Of a stretch of 64,000 nucleotides of DNA, positions 10,242-20,811 are shown in pieces. The stretch's first letter is position 1. Every line of letters starts with the position of its first letter. This DNA comes from an uncultured Bacteroidota bacterium (GTDB lineage: Bacteria > Bacteroidota > Bacteroidia > AKYH767-A > OLB10): positions 1 to 64,000 of the forward strand of contig CAIRUC010000125.1 in the NCBI GenBank assembly GCA_903881665.1, given 5' to 3'. The position numbers and the translations under genes are program-made. The notes beneath the pieces were generated by a model that ran no database searches, had not been told where the DNA came from, and worked only from the letters and a program-made list of their open reading frames with translations.

Positions 10242-10277
10242 ACAAAAGCCCACGATGAACGCGGGCTTCTGACGATA
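10242..10277 (-). terminator. Probable rho-independent terminator after hemD
   Basis: AAGCCC...GGGCTT stem between hemD and rnpA with A-rich plus-strand flank (T-rich on minus). Confidence 0.5.
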
Positions 10278-10293
10278 TTTTTTTTAGTAAAAA

Positions 10294-11034
10294 TTATTTG
10301 TTCTTTTTTAAGTAATTCTCAATACTCATCGTCATTGATGGTGCTTCCGGAATAGGAGCTTGAATATCGAGACGTAAACCTGCTTCGAGAACAGCTTGAG
10401 AAGTAGTTTGACCGAAAGCAGCAATCAAGGTTGTATTCTGTTGAAAGTCAGGGAAGTTTTTGTAAAGAGAAGCAATTCCTGCTGGGCTAAAGAAGACCAA
10501 CATATCATACTTCACATCTGCTAAATCGTTTAGATCGCTACAAACAGTCTTATACATCGTTGCTTTGGTGTACTCGAAACCGTGAGCGCCTAAAGTATCG
10601 GTGATTTCTTGTTTCGCAATATCGGAACAAGGCACCAAAAATTTATCTTTCTTATGCTTTTTTAATACTTCTAATAAATCGTTGATATTCTGTTTCCCGT
10701 AGAATATTTTACGCTTACGGAAAGTAATATACTTCTGAAGATAGAATGCTGTTGCCTCTGAAATACAAAAATATTTCAGCTCTTCCATATTAGTAATACG
10801 CATCTCTTGACAAAGACGAAAAAAATGATCTACCGCATGGCGACTAGTCAAAATAATAGCCGTATGCTCGGTGATATTAATACGATCTTTCCGAAAATCC
10901 TTTGCCTGAATCCCTTCAACATGAATAAATGGCCTGAAGTCAATCTTTAAAGAATACTTTTTAGCCAGATCATAATATGGCGACTTTTCAGTTTCCGGTT
11001 TCGGTTGAGTAACGAGTATAGATTTAACTTTCAA
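10294..11034 (-). CDS. hemD: Uroporphyrinogen-III synthase family protein
   Basis: ILVTQPKPETEKSPYYDLAKKY; LTSRHAVDHFF; DMLVFFSPAGIASLYKNFPDF; AAFGQTTSQAVLEAGL. Confidence 0.88.
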   Translation of the reverse strand: MKVKSILVTQPKPETEKSPYYDLAKKYSLKIDFRPFIHVEGIQAKDFRKDRINITEHTAIILTSRHAVDHFFRLCQEMRITNMEELKYFCISEATAFYLQKYITFRKRKIFYGKQNINDLLEVLKKHKKDKFLVPCSDIAKQEITDTLGAHGFEYTKATMYKTVCSDLNDLADVKYDMLVFFSPAGIASLYKNFPDFQQNTTLIAAFGQTTSQAVLEAGLRLDIQAPIPEAPSMTMSIENYLKKNK

Positions 11035-11095
11035 GGGCTGCCGAAGGATTATGTGAACACGAGTGGTGTTACCGGGATATTTCTATGACCGCCCT

Positions 11096-11974
11096 CTATA
11101 GCGTACTTAGCTTCCAGATAATCAGTAGAGGGGCGATTTCGAATGCGCAAAGGTACAAAAACAAATAGAAAAAGGAGAAGCCGGGTATTCCTATCCAAAT
11201 GCCCACTGCTCTAACAAGTCTATAAAAGAACATGGCGGCAATAATGAAGAGAGAAATTTGAATAGTAATTTCTCTTACCACCGTGGGTGAATATGCTAAA
11301 ATGATGTTCACAGGCAAGAGTATCAGCCCAACCATCATCACCATTAAAAAGATATTGAATATATACAATGCAACTGGCCGTTCTTGATTAAAAAGAGAGC
11401 TTAATATTCTAAGCGTCACCATTTTAGAGGAATATGCCAAAGCAACGGCAACGGCGAGCAATACAAATCGAATAAGTCCTTTTTGAAGCCATATAATTTG
11501 CCAATTATAATGAACACTAAGTTGATACAGGTATAATCCTGCTAACAAATAAGCAATGGTCGAAAGCACTAAAGAGGCTCTCTGCAAAAGCACACTTTCA
11601 TCGCGTACAATTTGGTTAGTAGCAGTAATATTGAAGTAAGCTGAGAGTAATTGTTTAAATATTCGATAGTAGAAATACCTAAACCAAGTAAAAAATCCAA
11701 CAAGTGCAATTAATGAGATCGTAAACCAATCGCTTACAATATCATTTAAAGGACGAGCATTGGGGTGCTGAGGCTTTAAAGCATGTCCTTTAAAAATCCC
11801 GGGGCCATTGAGCGGCAGATTATCGATATACGCGGTATCGGCCTCCTCTATTATGGTGCTATCATTATCCTGAAAACGAAATGGTCGACCTCCTGTATGC
11901 AACAATGTATCAGAAGGCAACAGTGTATCTGTTGTTTGCTGTGTTAATGTTGTTACCGGTAATTGTTGTGACAT
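11096..11974 (-). CDS. DUF4271 domain-containing membrane protein
   Basis: Multi-TM protein next to hemD, a conserved Bacteroidota arrangement. Confidence 0.75.
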   Translation of the reverse strand: MSQQLPVTTLTQQTTDTLLPSDTLLHTGGRPFRFQDNDSTIIEEADTAYIDNLPLNGPGIFKGHALKPQHPNARPLNDIVSDWFTISLIALVGFFTWFRYFYYRIFKQLLSAYFNITATNQIVRDESVLLQRASLVLSTIAYLLAGLYLYQLSVHYNWQIIWLQKGLIRFVLLAVAVALAYSSKMVTLRILSSLFNQERPVALYIFNIFLMVMMVGLILLPVNIILAYSPTVVREITIQISLFIIAAMFFYRLVRAVGIWIGIPGFSFFYLFLYLCAFEIAPLLIIWKLSTL

Positions 11975-12050
11975 TCAAGAATATTCGTTGCTACAAACCT
12001 ACCAATAAGTTATTACCTATTAAAATATGGTTTCTTATTCCTCCCAATAC

Positions 12051-13019
12051 TTATTTAGAGTTAGCGGCTTCCAAGCGATGTTTTCCAAGATAAAAAGATC
12101 TGGAAATAGAAAAACTAAATCGCACTCCTCCTTTGCTCCAAGTATCAACAGTATTGGTGATGTATTCTGTTTCAGTTATTACAGAAGCATTGGTAAACAT
12201 CAAGGAAAAAACATGGCCCCCTGTTTCAAATTCAAAACCTAATCCCAAAGGATTATAGAAGCCATATTTGTTATCATTTGCCCTTACCTTTCCAAAATTA
12301 AAAACATAATCGCCTATCAACGACATACTACTTGTAATTCTGATTTTTCCTCCTATTCCACAGTATAGCGATAGATTTTCATCATACCCCTCAACAAAGC
12401 TATGATACACTGAACCTGGAACCAATTCTAATGAAAGTTGTTTGGAGAATTTACGTTGTAATATTAATTGAGAGGAATACGCAAAATGTCGGGGAAATTC
12501 TTTGCTAGCAGAAGGGGCATCATACGTCAATCGCAAATCTTTTCTTGATGAATAAGTGATATTCCCAAACAATGCCGCCGTAAACGGAATATGATTATTT
12601 CGCCGCTGATGCATAAACTTGTATTTCCCAGAAAGCTCCCAGTTTTCATGATTTTTAGAACGAGCAACGCCAAGATTCAAATTATTTGTAATGCCAAAGT
12701 CGAACCCTATTCTTATATCACTCGACTCATCAAAACCCCATAAATTATGATACGAACTTTTTCCGTTGGCAGCAGTTCCAATTGCACCAAAACGATGAGA
12801 AATGCGTAAGTCCATTAACTTCTTACCTAGCAATTCGGCCGTTTGAAGGTTAATAATTTTAGTGGTTTTAAAAGCAGCCCCAACAGGCTTACTAAAAGAA
12901 GAACTATCGCCTTGCTGAAGTATTTTTAACAACTCCTCTTGTGCCATTGCACTCGTTGACATCCCAAATATTAGGATCATCAAAGTAAACTTTAAGAAAG
13001 AATATGATTGCTTTTTCAA
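12051..13019 (-). CDS. DUF5777-like outer-membrane beta-barrel protein
   Basis: Signal peptide, alternating beta-strand pattern, LRISHRFGAIG...HNLWGFDESSDIRIGFDFGITNNLNLGVARSK. Confidence 0.75.
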   Translation of the reverse strand: MKKQSYSFLKFTLMILIFGMSTSAMAQEELLKILQQGDSSSFSKPVGAAFKTTKIINLQTAELLGKKLMDLRISHRFGAIGTAANGKSSYHNLWGFDESSDIRIGFDFGITNNLNLGVARSKNHENWELSGKYKFMHQRRNNHIPFTAALFGNITYSSRKDLRLTYDAPSASKEFPRHFAYSSQLILQRKFSKQLSLELVPGSVYHSFVEGYDENLSLYCGIGGKIRITSSMSLIGDYVFNFGKVRANDNKYGFYNPLGLGFEFETGGHVFSLMFTNASVITETEYITNTVDTWSKGGVRFSFSISRSFYLGKHRLEAANSK

Positions 13020-13056
13020 AATGATAATTTACGCCATAAAAGTCTGCAAAAACTTC

Positions 13057-13437
13057 TTAGCAACCAACATATCCGTTGTCAATCCATTGCTCAATCTTAT
13101 CCTGCTCATCATTTGTTAGTTTGGCATTAACAGGCATATGCTTCGGATCATTAAGTGGAAGATCCAATCGATAAAGCAATTCTGATTGACCATGGCCGTC
13201 ATCTTCAATAACAGCCTTTAGTTCAATGTAGTTATTGTAATTGGGCGTTAATTGATGCCCATCATGACAACCACTAATAGCACAATTGCCAACAATGATT
13301 GGTTTTATTTCACGATAATAAAAGGTCGTGTCGCACTGGTCATTTGTAACTTTAGGCTCGTATTTGTCTTTTACGCATCCTGTAATAACAAGAACAAGCA
13401 GCACTGGGAAAATTAATAATTTGAAGAGTTTCGTCAT
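13057..13437 (-). CDS. Lipoprotein with a cytochrome c-like CX4CH motif
   Basis: MTKLFKLLIFPVLLVLVITGC lipobox; IKPIIVGNCAISGCHDG and distal KHMP; start trimmed from 13566. Confidence 0.7.
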   Translation of the reverse strand: MTKLFKLLIFPVLLVLVITGCVKDKYEPKVTNDQCDTTFYYREIKPIIVGNCAISGCHDGHQLTPNYNNYIELKAVIEDDGHGQSELLYRLDLPLNDPKHMPVNAKLTNDEQDKIEQWIDNGYVGC

Positions 13438-13484
13438 CTGAATTTCGGAACGGATTACTAAGATAGTACAAAGGTAAGTCAAAT

Positions 13485-14219
13485 CTATACCCAACCCCTC
13501 ACTTTGTACCAGAACAAGGCAAAAAGCTCTCTGTAGCAGATTACTTGGTATCTCAAATGGTTCCAAAACTGATAGCGAAGTTGAATACTTTTGCCTACTT
13601 CAGGCAACGGAATATTTCTTCCACCTAAATTTTTGTCGTGGTATTCGAGTTGTTGAGGCCCCGATTCGTTAAAGGTCGACTGCCCGCCCAATAGTTTATA
13701 ACCTGCCTTCCGGAAAGTGAGAATAGATCGACGCATATGCTCAGGACTTGTTACGATCACACATGGCTCATTCAATAATTGAGGACGCATTGTTTTAATA
13801 TTCAACACTTCTTCTCTTGTGTTTTTACCTTTAATTTCGAGGAAGATGCGGTTACTATCAATGTCGCGCTCTATTAAATCGGTCATTATCCCATAGGCGT
13901 CTGTTTTAACCATCTCCACATAATCGGCTGCAGGTTGCGTAATATACAGATCACTCTCTGGAAATTGCTTCGCCAACTTAGCTGCATAATAACTTCGCAT
14001 CATCGCCGACTCGCTTGGATACCCCGAACCGCCCATAATAATGATGTGCATAGGTTTGAAATGATATTCGCTAACTGACTGACCCAGCCAATTATATAGG
14101 TAAAAAGGCCCTGTTGTAAAAGCGAAGCCTAAAATTAGAAAAAAGAAAAGCCCTGCTGTAAACAATACCCTTTTAAGGATTATTTTTGCACGATCTACAA
14201 ATTGGTTTTTCATTAACAA
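13485..14219 (-). CDS. YdcF/ElyC/SanA family protein
   Basis: N-terminal TM, MHIIIMGGSGYPSESAMMRSYYAAKLAKQFPESDLYITQPA, ...NTREEVLN..., VIVTSPEHMRRSILTFRKAGY. Confidence 0.85.
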   Translation of the reverse strand: MLMKNQFVDRAKIILKRVLFTAGLFFFLILGFAFTTGPFYLYNWLGQSVSEYHFKPMHIIIMGGSGYPSESAMMRSYYAAKLAKQFPESDLYITQPAADYVEMVKTDAYGIMTDLIERDIDSNRIFLEIKGKNTREEVLNIKTMRPQLLNEPCVIVTSPEHMRRSILTFRKAGYKLLGGQSTFNESGPQQLEYHDKNLGGRNIPLPEVGKSIQLRYQFWNHLRYQVICYRELFALFWYKVRGWV

Positions 14220-14313
14220 GAGGCTGTGGAGGAAAATTATTCTTTACAGTTACGAACTTAAAGGTTTGAAACGGTATTCTATTTAGTTTTACACTCAACC
14301 TGTAAACACTACA

Positions 14314-16170
14314 ATGTTCAAATCCATATTATCGTCGGCGCTTGTGATAAGTGTGTTTTTTTCCTGCCAATCCAACCAAAAAAAAGTAGAAAAAACCATG
14401 CATAACATCGATCATCATTCTTTTGCGAAGCCAGAAGAAGCGATAGTAAAACATTTGAAGCTCGACCTAAATGTTGACTTCTCCAACAAGAAGCTATCGG
14501 GTTATGCTGAGTTATCGATTGATAATATTGGGAAAGGAAGCACCCTCCACCTCGATACACGTGAGTTAACAATTGATTCCATTTGGCTTGAAAATGATAT
14601 GCCAACCTCATTTGAATTAGGTAATCCTGTTGAATTTTTAGGTAGTGATTTAGCAATCGCAATTAAGCCCACTACAAAAAAAGTTAAGATAAAATATTCT
14701 ACTTCTCCCAACGCTGCTGCTGTTCAATGGTTGAGCCCTGAACAAACCGCTGGAGGAAAAACACCCTTCCTGTTCACACAAAGCCAAGCTATTCTGGCGC
14801 GTTCATGGATTCCTCTTCAAGACAGCCCTGGAATTCGTTTTACCTATAATGCAACCATCACTTGTCCTCCTAATTTAATGGCGGTGATGAGTGCTGAAAA
14901 TGATACGGTTTTACATCCAGATGGAAAATATATTTTCAATATGCCACAAGCAATCCCATCGTATTTGATGGCATTGGCAGTTGGAAATTTTAAATTTCAT
15001 GCTTACGATACAAGAAGCGGGGTTTTCGCAGAGCCAGTAACGTTAGATAAGGCCGCGAATGAATTTATCGATTTACCTAAAATGATTGCGGCTGCAGAAG
15101 AATTATATGGCCCTTATGCGTGGGGACGATACGATGTATTGGTATTGCCTCCAAGCTTCCCTTTTGGAGGGATGGAAAATCCACGTATTACTTTTGCCAC
15201 TCCAACTATTCTTGCAGGCGATCGTTCGTTGGTTTCATTAATCGCACATGAATTAGCACATAGCTGGAGTGGTAATTTAGTTACTAACGCCACATGGGAC
15301 GATTTCTGGTTAAACGAAGGATTTACGGTTTACTTTGAAACGCGTATCATGGAGAAATTATATGGGAAAGATTATGCCGACATGCTCACTGTACTAAGCA
15401 AAGGAGAACTTGAAAATACAATTAAAGATTTAGGCAATACAAATCCTGATTCACATTTATACTTAAACTTAAAAGGTCGTGATCCAGATGACGGAATGAG
15501 CGATATTGCTTACGAAAAAGGAAGATTTTTTCTTGCTACTATCGAAATGGCGATAGGTCGTGAAAAATGGGACGCGTTTCTTAAAAAATATTTCGCTGAA
15601 CATGCTTTTCAAAGTATCACAACTGATGTATTCCTTGCTTACCTGAATAAGGAGTTGATTAAAGATGATGCGGTATTAAAAAATAAAATAAATATTGAGG
15701 CATGGGTTTATGGTCCTGGATTGCCCAATAATTGTCCGGTAATAACATCAAAAGCCCTCGACATGGCTGGGTCCGCTGCTGATCAATTTAAAAAGGGAAT
15801 CCCTGCAAAAAAATTAATTGTTGAAGGATGGAATACACATCAATGGTTATATTTTCTTCGTCAGCTTCCTGAAAATATGGAGGGGGAAAAAATGAAAGAG
15901 CTTGATGCAACATTCCATTTTACGGAATCAGGAAATGCAGAAATAAAATGCGATTGGTTGTTGCATACAATCAATAGTCATTACAAAGAAGGATATAATG
16001 CGCTCGACGAATTTTTATGTCATGTAGGACGAAGAAAATTTGTAAAGCCATTATTCGAAGCGATGATTAAAACTCCACAAGGAAAAGAAATGGCGAAAGT
16101 AATTTATGCCAAAGCACGTTCAGGATATCATGCCGTAACGATGCAAACCATTGATGATATGTTAAAATAA
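14314..16170 (+). CDS. M1 family metallopeptidase (leukotriene A4 hydrolase/aminopeptidase-like)
   Basis: GGMENP exopeptidase motif, HELAHSWSGNLVTN...NEGFTVYFE zinc site. Confidence 0.95.
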   Translation: MFKSILSSALVISVFFSCQSNQKKVEKTMHNIDHHSFAKPEEAIVKHLKLDLNVDFSNKKLSGYAELSIDNIGKGSTLHLDTRELTIDSIWLENDMPTSFELGNPVEFLGSDLAIAIKPTTKKVKIKYSTSPNAAAVQWLSPEQTAGGKTPFLFTQSQAILARSWIPLQDSPGIRFTYNATITCPPNLMAVMSAENDTVLHPDGKYIFNMPQAIPSYLMALAVGNFKFHAYDTRSGVFAEPVTLDKAANEFIDLPKMIAAAEELYGPYAWGRYDVLVLPPSFPFGGMENPRITFATPTILAGDRSLVSLIAHELAHSWSGNLVTNATWDDFWLNEGFTVYFETRIMEKLYGKDYADMLTVLSKGELENTIKDLGNTNPDSHLYLNLKGRDPDDGMSDIAYEKGRFFLATIEMAIGREKWDAFLKKYFAEHAFQSITTDVFLAYLNKELIKDDAVLKNKINIEAWVYGPGLPNNCPVITSKALDMAGSAADQFKKGIPAKKLIVEGWNTHQWLYFLRQLPENMEGEKMKELDATFHFTESGNAEIKCDWLLHTINSHYKEGYNALDEFLCHVGRRKFVKPLFEAMIKTPQGKEMAKVIYAKARSGYHAVTMQTIDDMLK

Positions 16171-16184
16171 AACCCAACCCTACT

Positions 16185-17732
16185 ATGAAAAAATATTTAT
16201 GCTTAGTGCTCTTATTATTAATTGTGACAATCGGAAAATCACAATCGTATGTTCTCGATTCTACTTTTAATTTAACAGGTAAAAAAACCTATAATTTCTA
16301 CAACAACATCGACCGTAGTTATGGTTCACTTGTACAAGCTGATGAGAAAATTGTTATTGTTGGTTTAAGTAAAAACAATACATCTGGTTCATTCGAATTA
16401 TGCTTTGCGCGTTTCAGAATCAATGGCGTAATTGACAGTACTTTCGGTACTAACGGAGTAACGAAAGTAAGCATGGGAAACCAAGGTTCAATTGGTGGGC
16501 AAACGCCCGTGGTTAAACAAGACGCTCAAGGTCGTTTTGTAGCTATAAATACAGGAAGATCAGCAACAGGATCTAGCCAAGATTTAATGGTATGCCGACT
16601 TGATTCTACCGGACATATTGATACTTCTTTTCATACCACTGGAGTGTTGTTTGTAGATATGACAGGGGCAGGTTCTCAACCTGATGAAGCCAACGCTTTC
16701 ACTTTTGATGCAAGCGGAAATATCTATTTGACAGGAGCCACAAGAACAGCTGGCTCTCCACTTGATAACGACTTTGCAATCGTAAAAGTAAATTCTTCAG
16801 GACAGTTAGATCCTTCGTTTGATACGGACGGCAAAAAATTATATAACCCAACAGCTACTGCAGAATTTGGTACCGGCATAGCGGTTCAACCTGACGGAAA
16901 AATTGTATTCGGAGGAACAGCAGGCGGAAAAATGTTTGTGGCGCGCATCGACAGTACAGGAGCTTACGATCCTACTTTTAATACCGTTGGTTATCGCGTG
17001 TTATCAACCATTGGGTCAAGTTCTGATATGTATTGCTTAACACTTGATAGCCTTAATAGAATTATTTTAGGCGGAACCTCGGCTGCAACATCTGCAGCTA
17101 TTGTTCGTATCTTGCCAAATGGAGCATTAGATTCTAGCTTTAATTTAATTGGAAGCAAAATTTATATGGTTGCAGGTTTAACCACAACGGTTACAGGAAT
17201 GGCATTGGCTCCCAGCGGCAAAATTGTGTTTGGAGGTGCTATTCTTAATAGCTCCACGGGATTAAATTTTTATGCTGCACGACTCGATTCAACAGGTGCT
17301 GTAGATTTAACTTTTAACACTACAGGTTATGTTCAAGTTCCTGTTGCTACAGGGAATGTTGCCGATGAAGCGAATAATATGTTATTGCTACCTGACGGTA
17401 GAATTTTTATTAACGGCACAGCCGTAGTATCATCAGCCGTAAATGAGGATATAGAAATGATTCTATTAAAACCCGTAACCGTAATATCAGGATTAAGCCC
17501 AACTGAAGAAAGTAGCATCCGTACTATTTATCCTAATCCCGCGAATGATTTCATTATTGTATCCTGTAAAAAAGAAGTAACTATTGAACTAATGAACATA
17601 GAAGGCAAAATTTTATTGCAACAACAAATAACAGCTGGGGCAACAAATATCAATATCCGTTCCCTATCCAAAGGCGTATATTTTGTGAAAGAAAAAGGAC
17701 AATCACACGCAATTAAAGTTATTAAATTATAA
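16185..17732 (+). CDS. Delta-60 repeat protein with T9SS type A sorting domain
   Basis: Repeated RIDSTGAYDPTFNTxG / PDGKIVxGG units; C-terminal IYPNPANDFIIVS...GVYFVK. Confidence 0.92.
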   Translation: MKKYLCLVLLLLIVTIGKSQSYVLDSTFNLTGKKTYNFYNNIDRSYGSLVQADEKIVIVGLSKNNTSGSFELCFARFRINGVIDSTFGTNGVTKVSMGNQGSIGGQTPVVKQDAQGRFVAINTGRSATGSSQDLMVCRLDSTGHIDTSFHTTGVLFVDMTGAGSQPDEANAFTFDASGNIYLTGATRTAGSPLDNDFAIVKVNSSGQLDPSFDTDGKKLYNPTATAEFGTGIAVQPDGKIVFGGTAGGKMFVARIDSTGAYDPTFNTVGYRVLSTIGSSSDMYCLTLDSLNRIILGGTSAATSAAIVRILPNGALDSSFNLIGSKIYMVAGLTTTVTGMALAPSGKIVFGGAILNSSTGLNFYAARLDSTGAVDLTFNTTGYVQVPVATGNVADEANNMLLLPDGRIFINGTAVVSSAVNEDIEMILLKPVTVISGLSPTEESSIRTIYPNPANDFIIVSCKKEVTIELMNIEGKILLQQQITAGATNINIRSLSKGVYFVKEKGQSHAIKVIKL

Positions 17733-17751
17733 TACTATTGATTTCTAATTG

Positions 17752-17781
17752 AAAGGCGCTTCTTTGGGAGGCGCCTTTTTT
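17752..17781 (+). terminator. Rho-independent terminator
   Basis: aaaggcgc-ttctttggga-(g)gcgccttt followed by T tract. Confidence 0.85.
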
Positions 17782-18361
17782 CGTTTTATGCAGTAACAAT
17801 ACCGCTCATTATTAAGCAGTGTTAGATATTGTAATTAATTAATCACGTTCAAATGATCTTTCATTTAATTTTTTTCGACTTCAATGTCAAAGCCACCTTG
17901 AAGTCGAAATTACAATATGTAGAACAATCATCTATTTAATTGAAATATGAAATAAATTTCATCCTCTAATTATATCATCCTTCGAACCAAGTTTAGACTG
18001 TGTTTATTTTTTCCACACTTTTCAACAATATGTTTAAAATCATTGAGGCAAATAGTTGTATTCACCTACTAAACAATATATATTCGCTACTTAAAGTTCT
18101 ATTCGTTTTTAAATGTTATTTTATAATTAACAAACTCTATTAACTATTTCCGTATTGTAAGACGGACATGTATTACTAACGCGAAGAAGGCCTCTTCCGT
18201 TACCCAACCTGCTCTAGTATAGCATCAAAAATTAACGTTGATGGTATAGCACTTAGTTAGTCGTTTGTTAACGACAATGAAGCTACTAATTAGTCTTTCA
18301 CTATAAGGACTATTTAAAGCAGTTTAATTCTTCTTTATTCTGGGGCAGCTGAATTTTTGCC

Positions 18362-19327
18362 TTGGGAAAACAACTCTCTTATAGGGTCTGGAATTCTTAT
18401 ACCTATAATGCACTGATTAATCTAAAGCGAATGAAAGCATCTCTGCTGTTTATCTTGTTCCTAATCTTGCTCCCTGTTGACTCAGTTTCGCAAATGATAC
18501 AGGACTCTTCCGATTTATGGCTTTCTGGAAGCGTAACCGCAGCCTATGCTCAGGAGGATAACGGCAAAAATAATCACTATTCCACATTAGCTTTTCAAGG
18601 GTTTTCCGATATAATATATAAAGGAAAGCTCAGTAATAACTATTCTTATCAACATGTATTTAAATCTGAAATAAGTTATCTGCATTATATAGACAGCACA
18701 TGGATTATTAGCAGTGATTATTTCAAACTATTATTACAATGGAATAAATCAACCAACAAAAAATGGGAAAACACATGGGCTTTCTATTTATCCTCGCGTT
18801 GGCTAAATAAATATGAGAACGTATATATTGATGGTGAACAGCGAAACAAATGGCTGGAAGGCTTTTTAAATCCTGCGCGCTTCGAATTTTCATATGGTTG
18901 GAATAACTCTTTTTGGAAATGTTCTTCTTTTTCTGGATCACTTGCCTCTATAAAAATTAGTTCTATTCCTCGCAACGAATTATATATTCAAGCAAAAGAA
19001 AAAAATTTATTAGTAACTAAGCACAGTTATATTCAAAGTGAATATGGTATGAGTCTTCAATTATTAATCAATGAAAGTTATTTTAAAGATCTTATAGTTT
19101 GGCGGCATCAGTCGAGAGTATTCGCAAACGCATTTAACAAAAGTGGCGTTCATATTGATGTTAATAATCGAATTGCAGTTCGCTTTTTAAAGTTCATTGA
19201 GCTGCGCTTCGATACTAAAATTTTTTTCGATCCTGATTACAATAGCCATTTGCAATTCAGGCAGGAAGTATTACTGGGGGTGTTTTACCAACATCAACAA
19301 AAAGTGCGCTCTCTTCATTTTCCTTAA
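18362..19327 (+). CDS. DUF3078-like protein
   Basis: Signal peptide and beta-strand-rich sequence LWLSGSVTAAYAQEDNGKNNHYST...; actual start probably an internal ATG (e.g. MKASLLF). Confidence 0.55.
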   Translation: MGKQLSYRVWNSYTYNALINLKRMKASLLFILFLILLPVDSVSQMIQDSSDLWLSGSVTAAYAQEDNGKNNHYSTLAFQGFSDIIYKGKLSNNYSYQHVFKSEISYLHYIDSTWIISSDYFKLLLQWNKSTNKKWENTWAFYLSSRWLNKYENVYIDGEQRNKWLEGFLNPARFEFSYGWNNSFWKCSSFSGSLASIKISSIPRNELYIQAKEKNLLVTKHSYIQSEYGMSLQLLINESYFKDLIVWRHQSRVFANAFNKSGVHIDVNNRIAVRFLKFIELRFDTKIFFDPDYNSHLQFRQEVLLGVFYQHQQKVRSLHFP

Positions 19328-19759
19328 GCCGATCCCTTTCGCGTAAGTTTGACTCCACCCCCTTTTCTTCAGATCCCTTTTCATTCGCGCCTCCAGTAAT
19401 CTCCTGAATCTAGCTACACCGGTAGCTTTTTGATTTTTCGTTTATTCTTTATCTCTTTTTTCTTCGTCCTCTAGGGTTTTTTTACTCACTTCACTTGCTA
19501 AATACATAGGTTACAGTAGGCTCATTATTACAATTAACACTCAATTATTACTTTCTCGCGTCGATTTAACACTGCCTATATGTCAAAAACATTGAATCCC
19601 CCGCAGAACGTGAAACAAGCCATTAAAGCGTTGCTGCCTACAAAAGGATTATCAACCGGAACCTATTCATAAAATCGTATATAAATTATGGTTTTACTGT
19701 AACGTATAGATACTAACACACGTATATTTGCCTCATCGAAATTAAAGAACCATTTTAAA

Positions 19760-20749
19760 ATGTTAATGAAAGATCTAATTGCCAACTTCATGAACCAAAT
19801 GAAAGAGGCTATTTCCATTGGAGAAACTGCAAAATTAACTCCTTCTGCTCAACCAATCCGTAATATTTTAATTACAGGCCTAGGGGGATCAGGAATCGGA
19901 GGGTCCATCATGGCTCAGGTAACCGACAAAGAATTAAAAGTTCCAGTGACTGTAAACAAAGATTATTTTATACCTGAGTTTGTTGATTCTCATACACTAG
20001 TAATGATTTGCTCCTATTCGGGTAATACAGAAGAAACAGTACAAGCTATGCAAGCTGCTTTGAAGAAAAGTGCAAAAATCTGTTGCATCACTTCTGGTGG
20101 CAAAATTGCTTCAATGGCGAAAGAAAATAATTGTGATACCATCACAATACCAGGAGGAATGCCTCCTCGTTCTTGCTTCGGATATTCCTTCACGCAGTTG
20201 TTTTATGCATTTGAAGGGTACGGATTACTTGGGAGTACTTTCCGTGCCGATCTTCAAAATACGATTACCTTACTTGAAACAGAACAAGAGGCTATTCACA
20301 TAGAAGCGTATAGCATTGCTGAACGTTTAATTGGTAAATTACCTATTATTTATTGCGAAGCACGTTATGAAGGGGTTGCTATTCGATTACGCCAGCAGAT
20401 CAACGAAAACAGTAAAATGTTGTGCTGGCATCATGTATTGCCTGAGATGAACCATAATGAATTAGTAGGCTGGACAGAATCTCACCCTGATACAGTTGTG
20501 TTAATGCTAAGAAGTAAAGATGATTATGTACGTACTCAAAAACGTATGGATATATGTGCAGAAGTATTCCAAAAATATGCTCCAGGTTATATAGAAATCC
20601 ATTCAAAAGGAACGAGTCAATTACAACGCTCCATTTATCTTCTTCACTTGGGAGATTGGGTAAGCTGGTATATTGCGGAAATTAAAAATATCGATGCTAC
20701 CGAAGTAAATGTGATCGACTATTTGAAAAACGAACTTTCAAAAATCTAA
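19760..20749 (+). CDS. Bifunctional phosphoglucose/phosphomannose isomerase
   Basis: ILITGLGGSGIGGSI; ICSYSGNTEETVQAM; GGMPPRSCFGYSF; PEMNHNELVGW. Confidence 0.93.
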   Translation: MLMKDLIANFMNQMKEAISIGETAKLTPSAQPIRNILITGLGGSGIGGSIMAQVTDKELKVPVTVNKDYFIPEFVDSHTLVMICSYSGNTEETVQAMQAALKKSAKICCITSGGKIASMAKENNCDTITIPGGMPPRSCFGYSFTQLFYAFEGYGLLGSTFRADLQNTITLLETEQEAIHIEAYSIAERLIGKLPIIYCEARYEGVAIRLRQQINENSKMLCWHHVLPEMNHNELVGWTESHPDTVVLMLRSKDDYVRTQKRMDICAEVFQKYAPGYIEIHSKGTSQLQRSIYLLHLGDWVSWYIAEIKNIDATEVNVIDYLKNELSKI

Positions 20750-20766
20750 CTAAATAAAATAAATCG

Positions 20767-20797
20767 AAAAGGAATCCTAATAAGATTCCTTTTTTTA
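20767..20797 (+). terminator. Rho-independent terminator
   Basis: aaaaggaatc / gattcctttt stem followed by T-rich tract. Confidence 0.75.
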
Positions 20798-20811
20798 TTT
20801 ATACTTGTTGT

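Noticed and set aside
13438-13566. N-terminal extension of the CX4CH lipoprotein ORF
   Set aside because: A normal lipoprotein signal peptide begins at 13437; the extension overlaps the YdcF-like gene.
19580-19672. 30-aa ORF MSKTLNPPQNVKQAIKALLPTKGLSTGTYS
   Set aside because: Too short to distinguish from chance and no supporting context.
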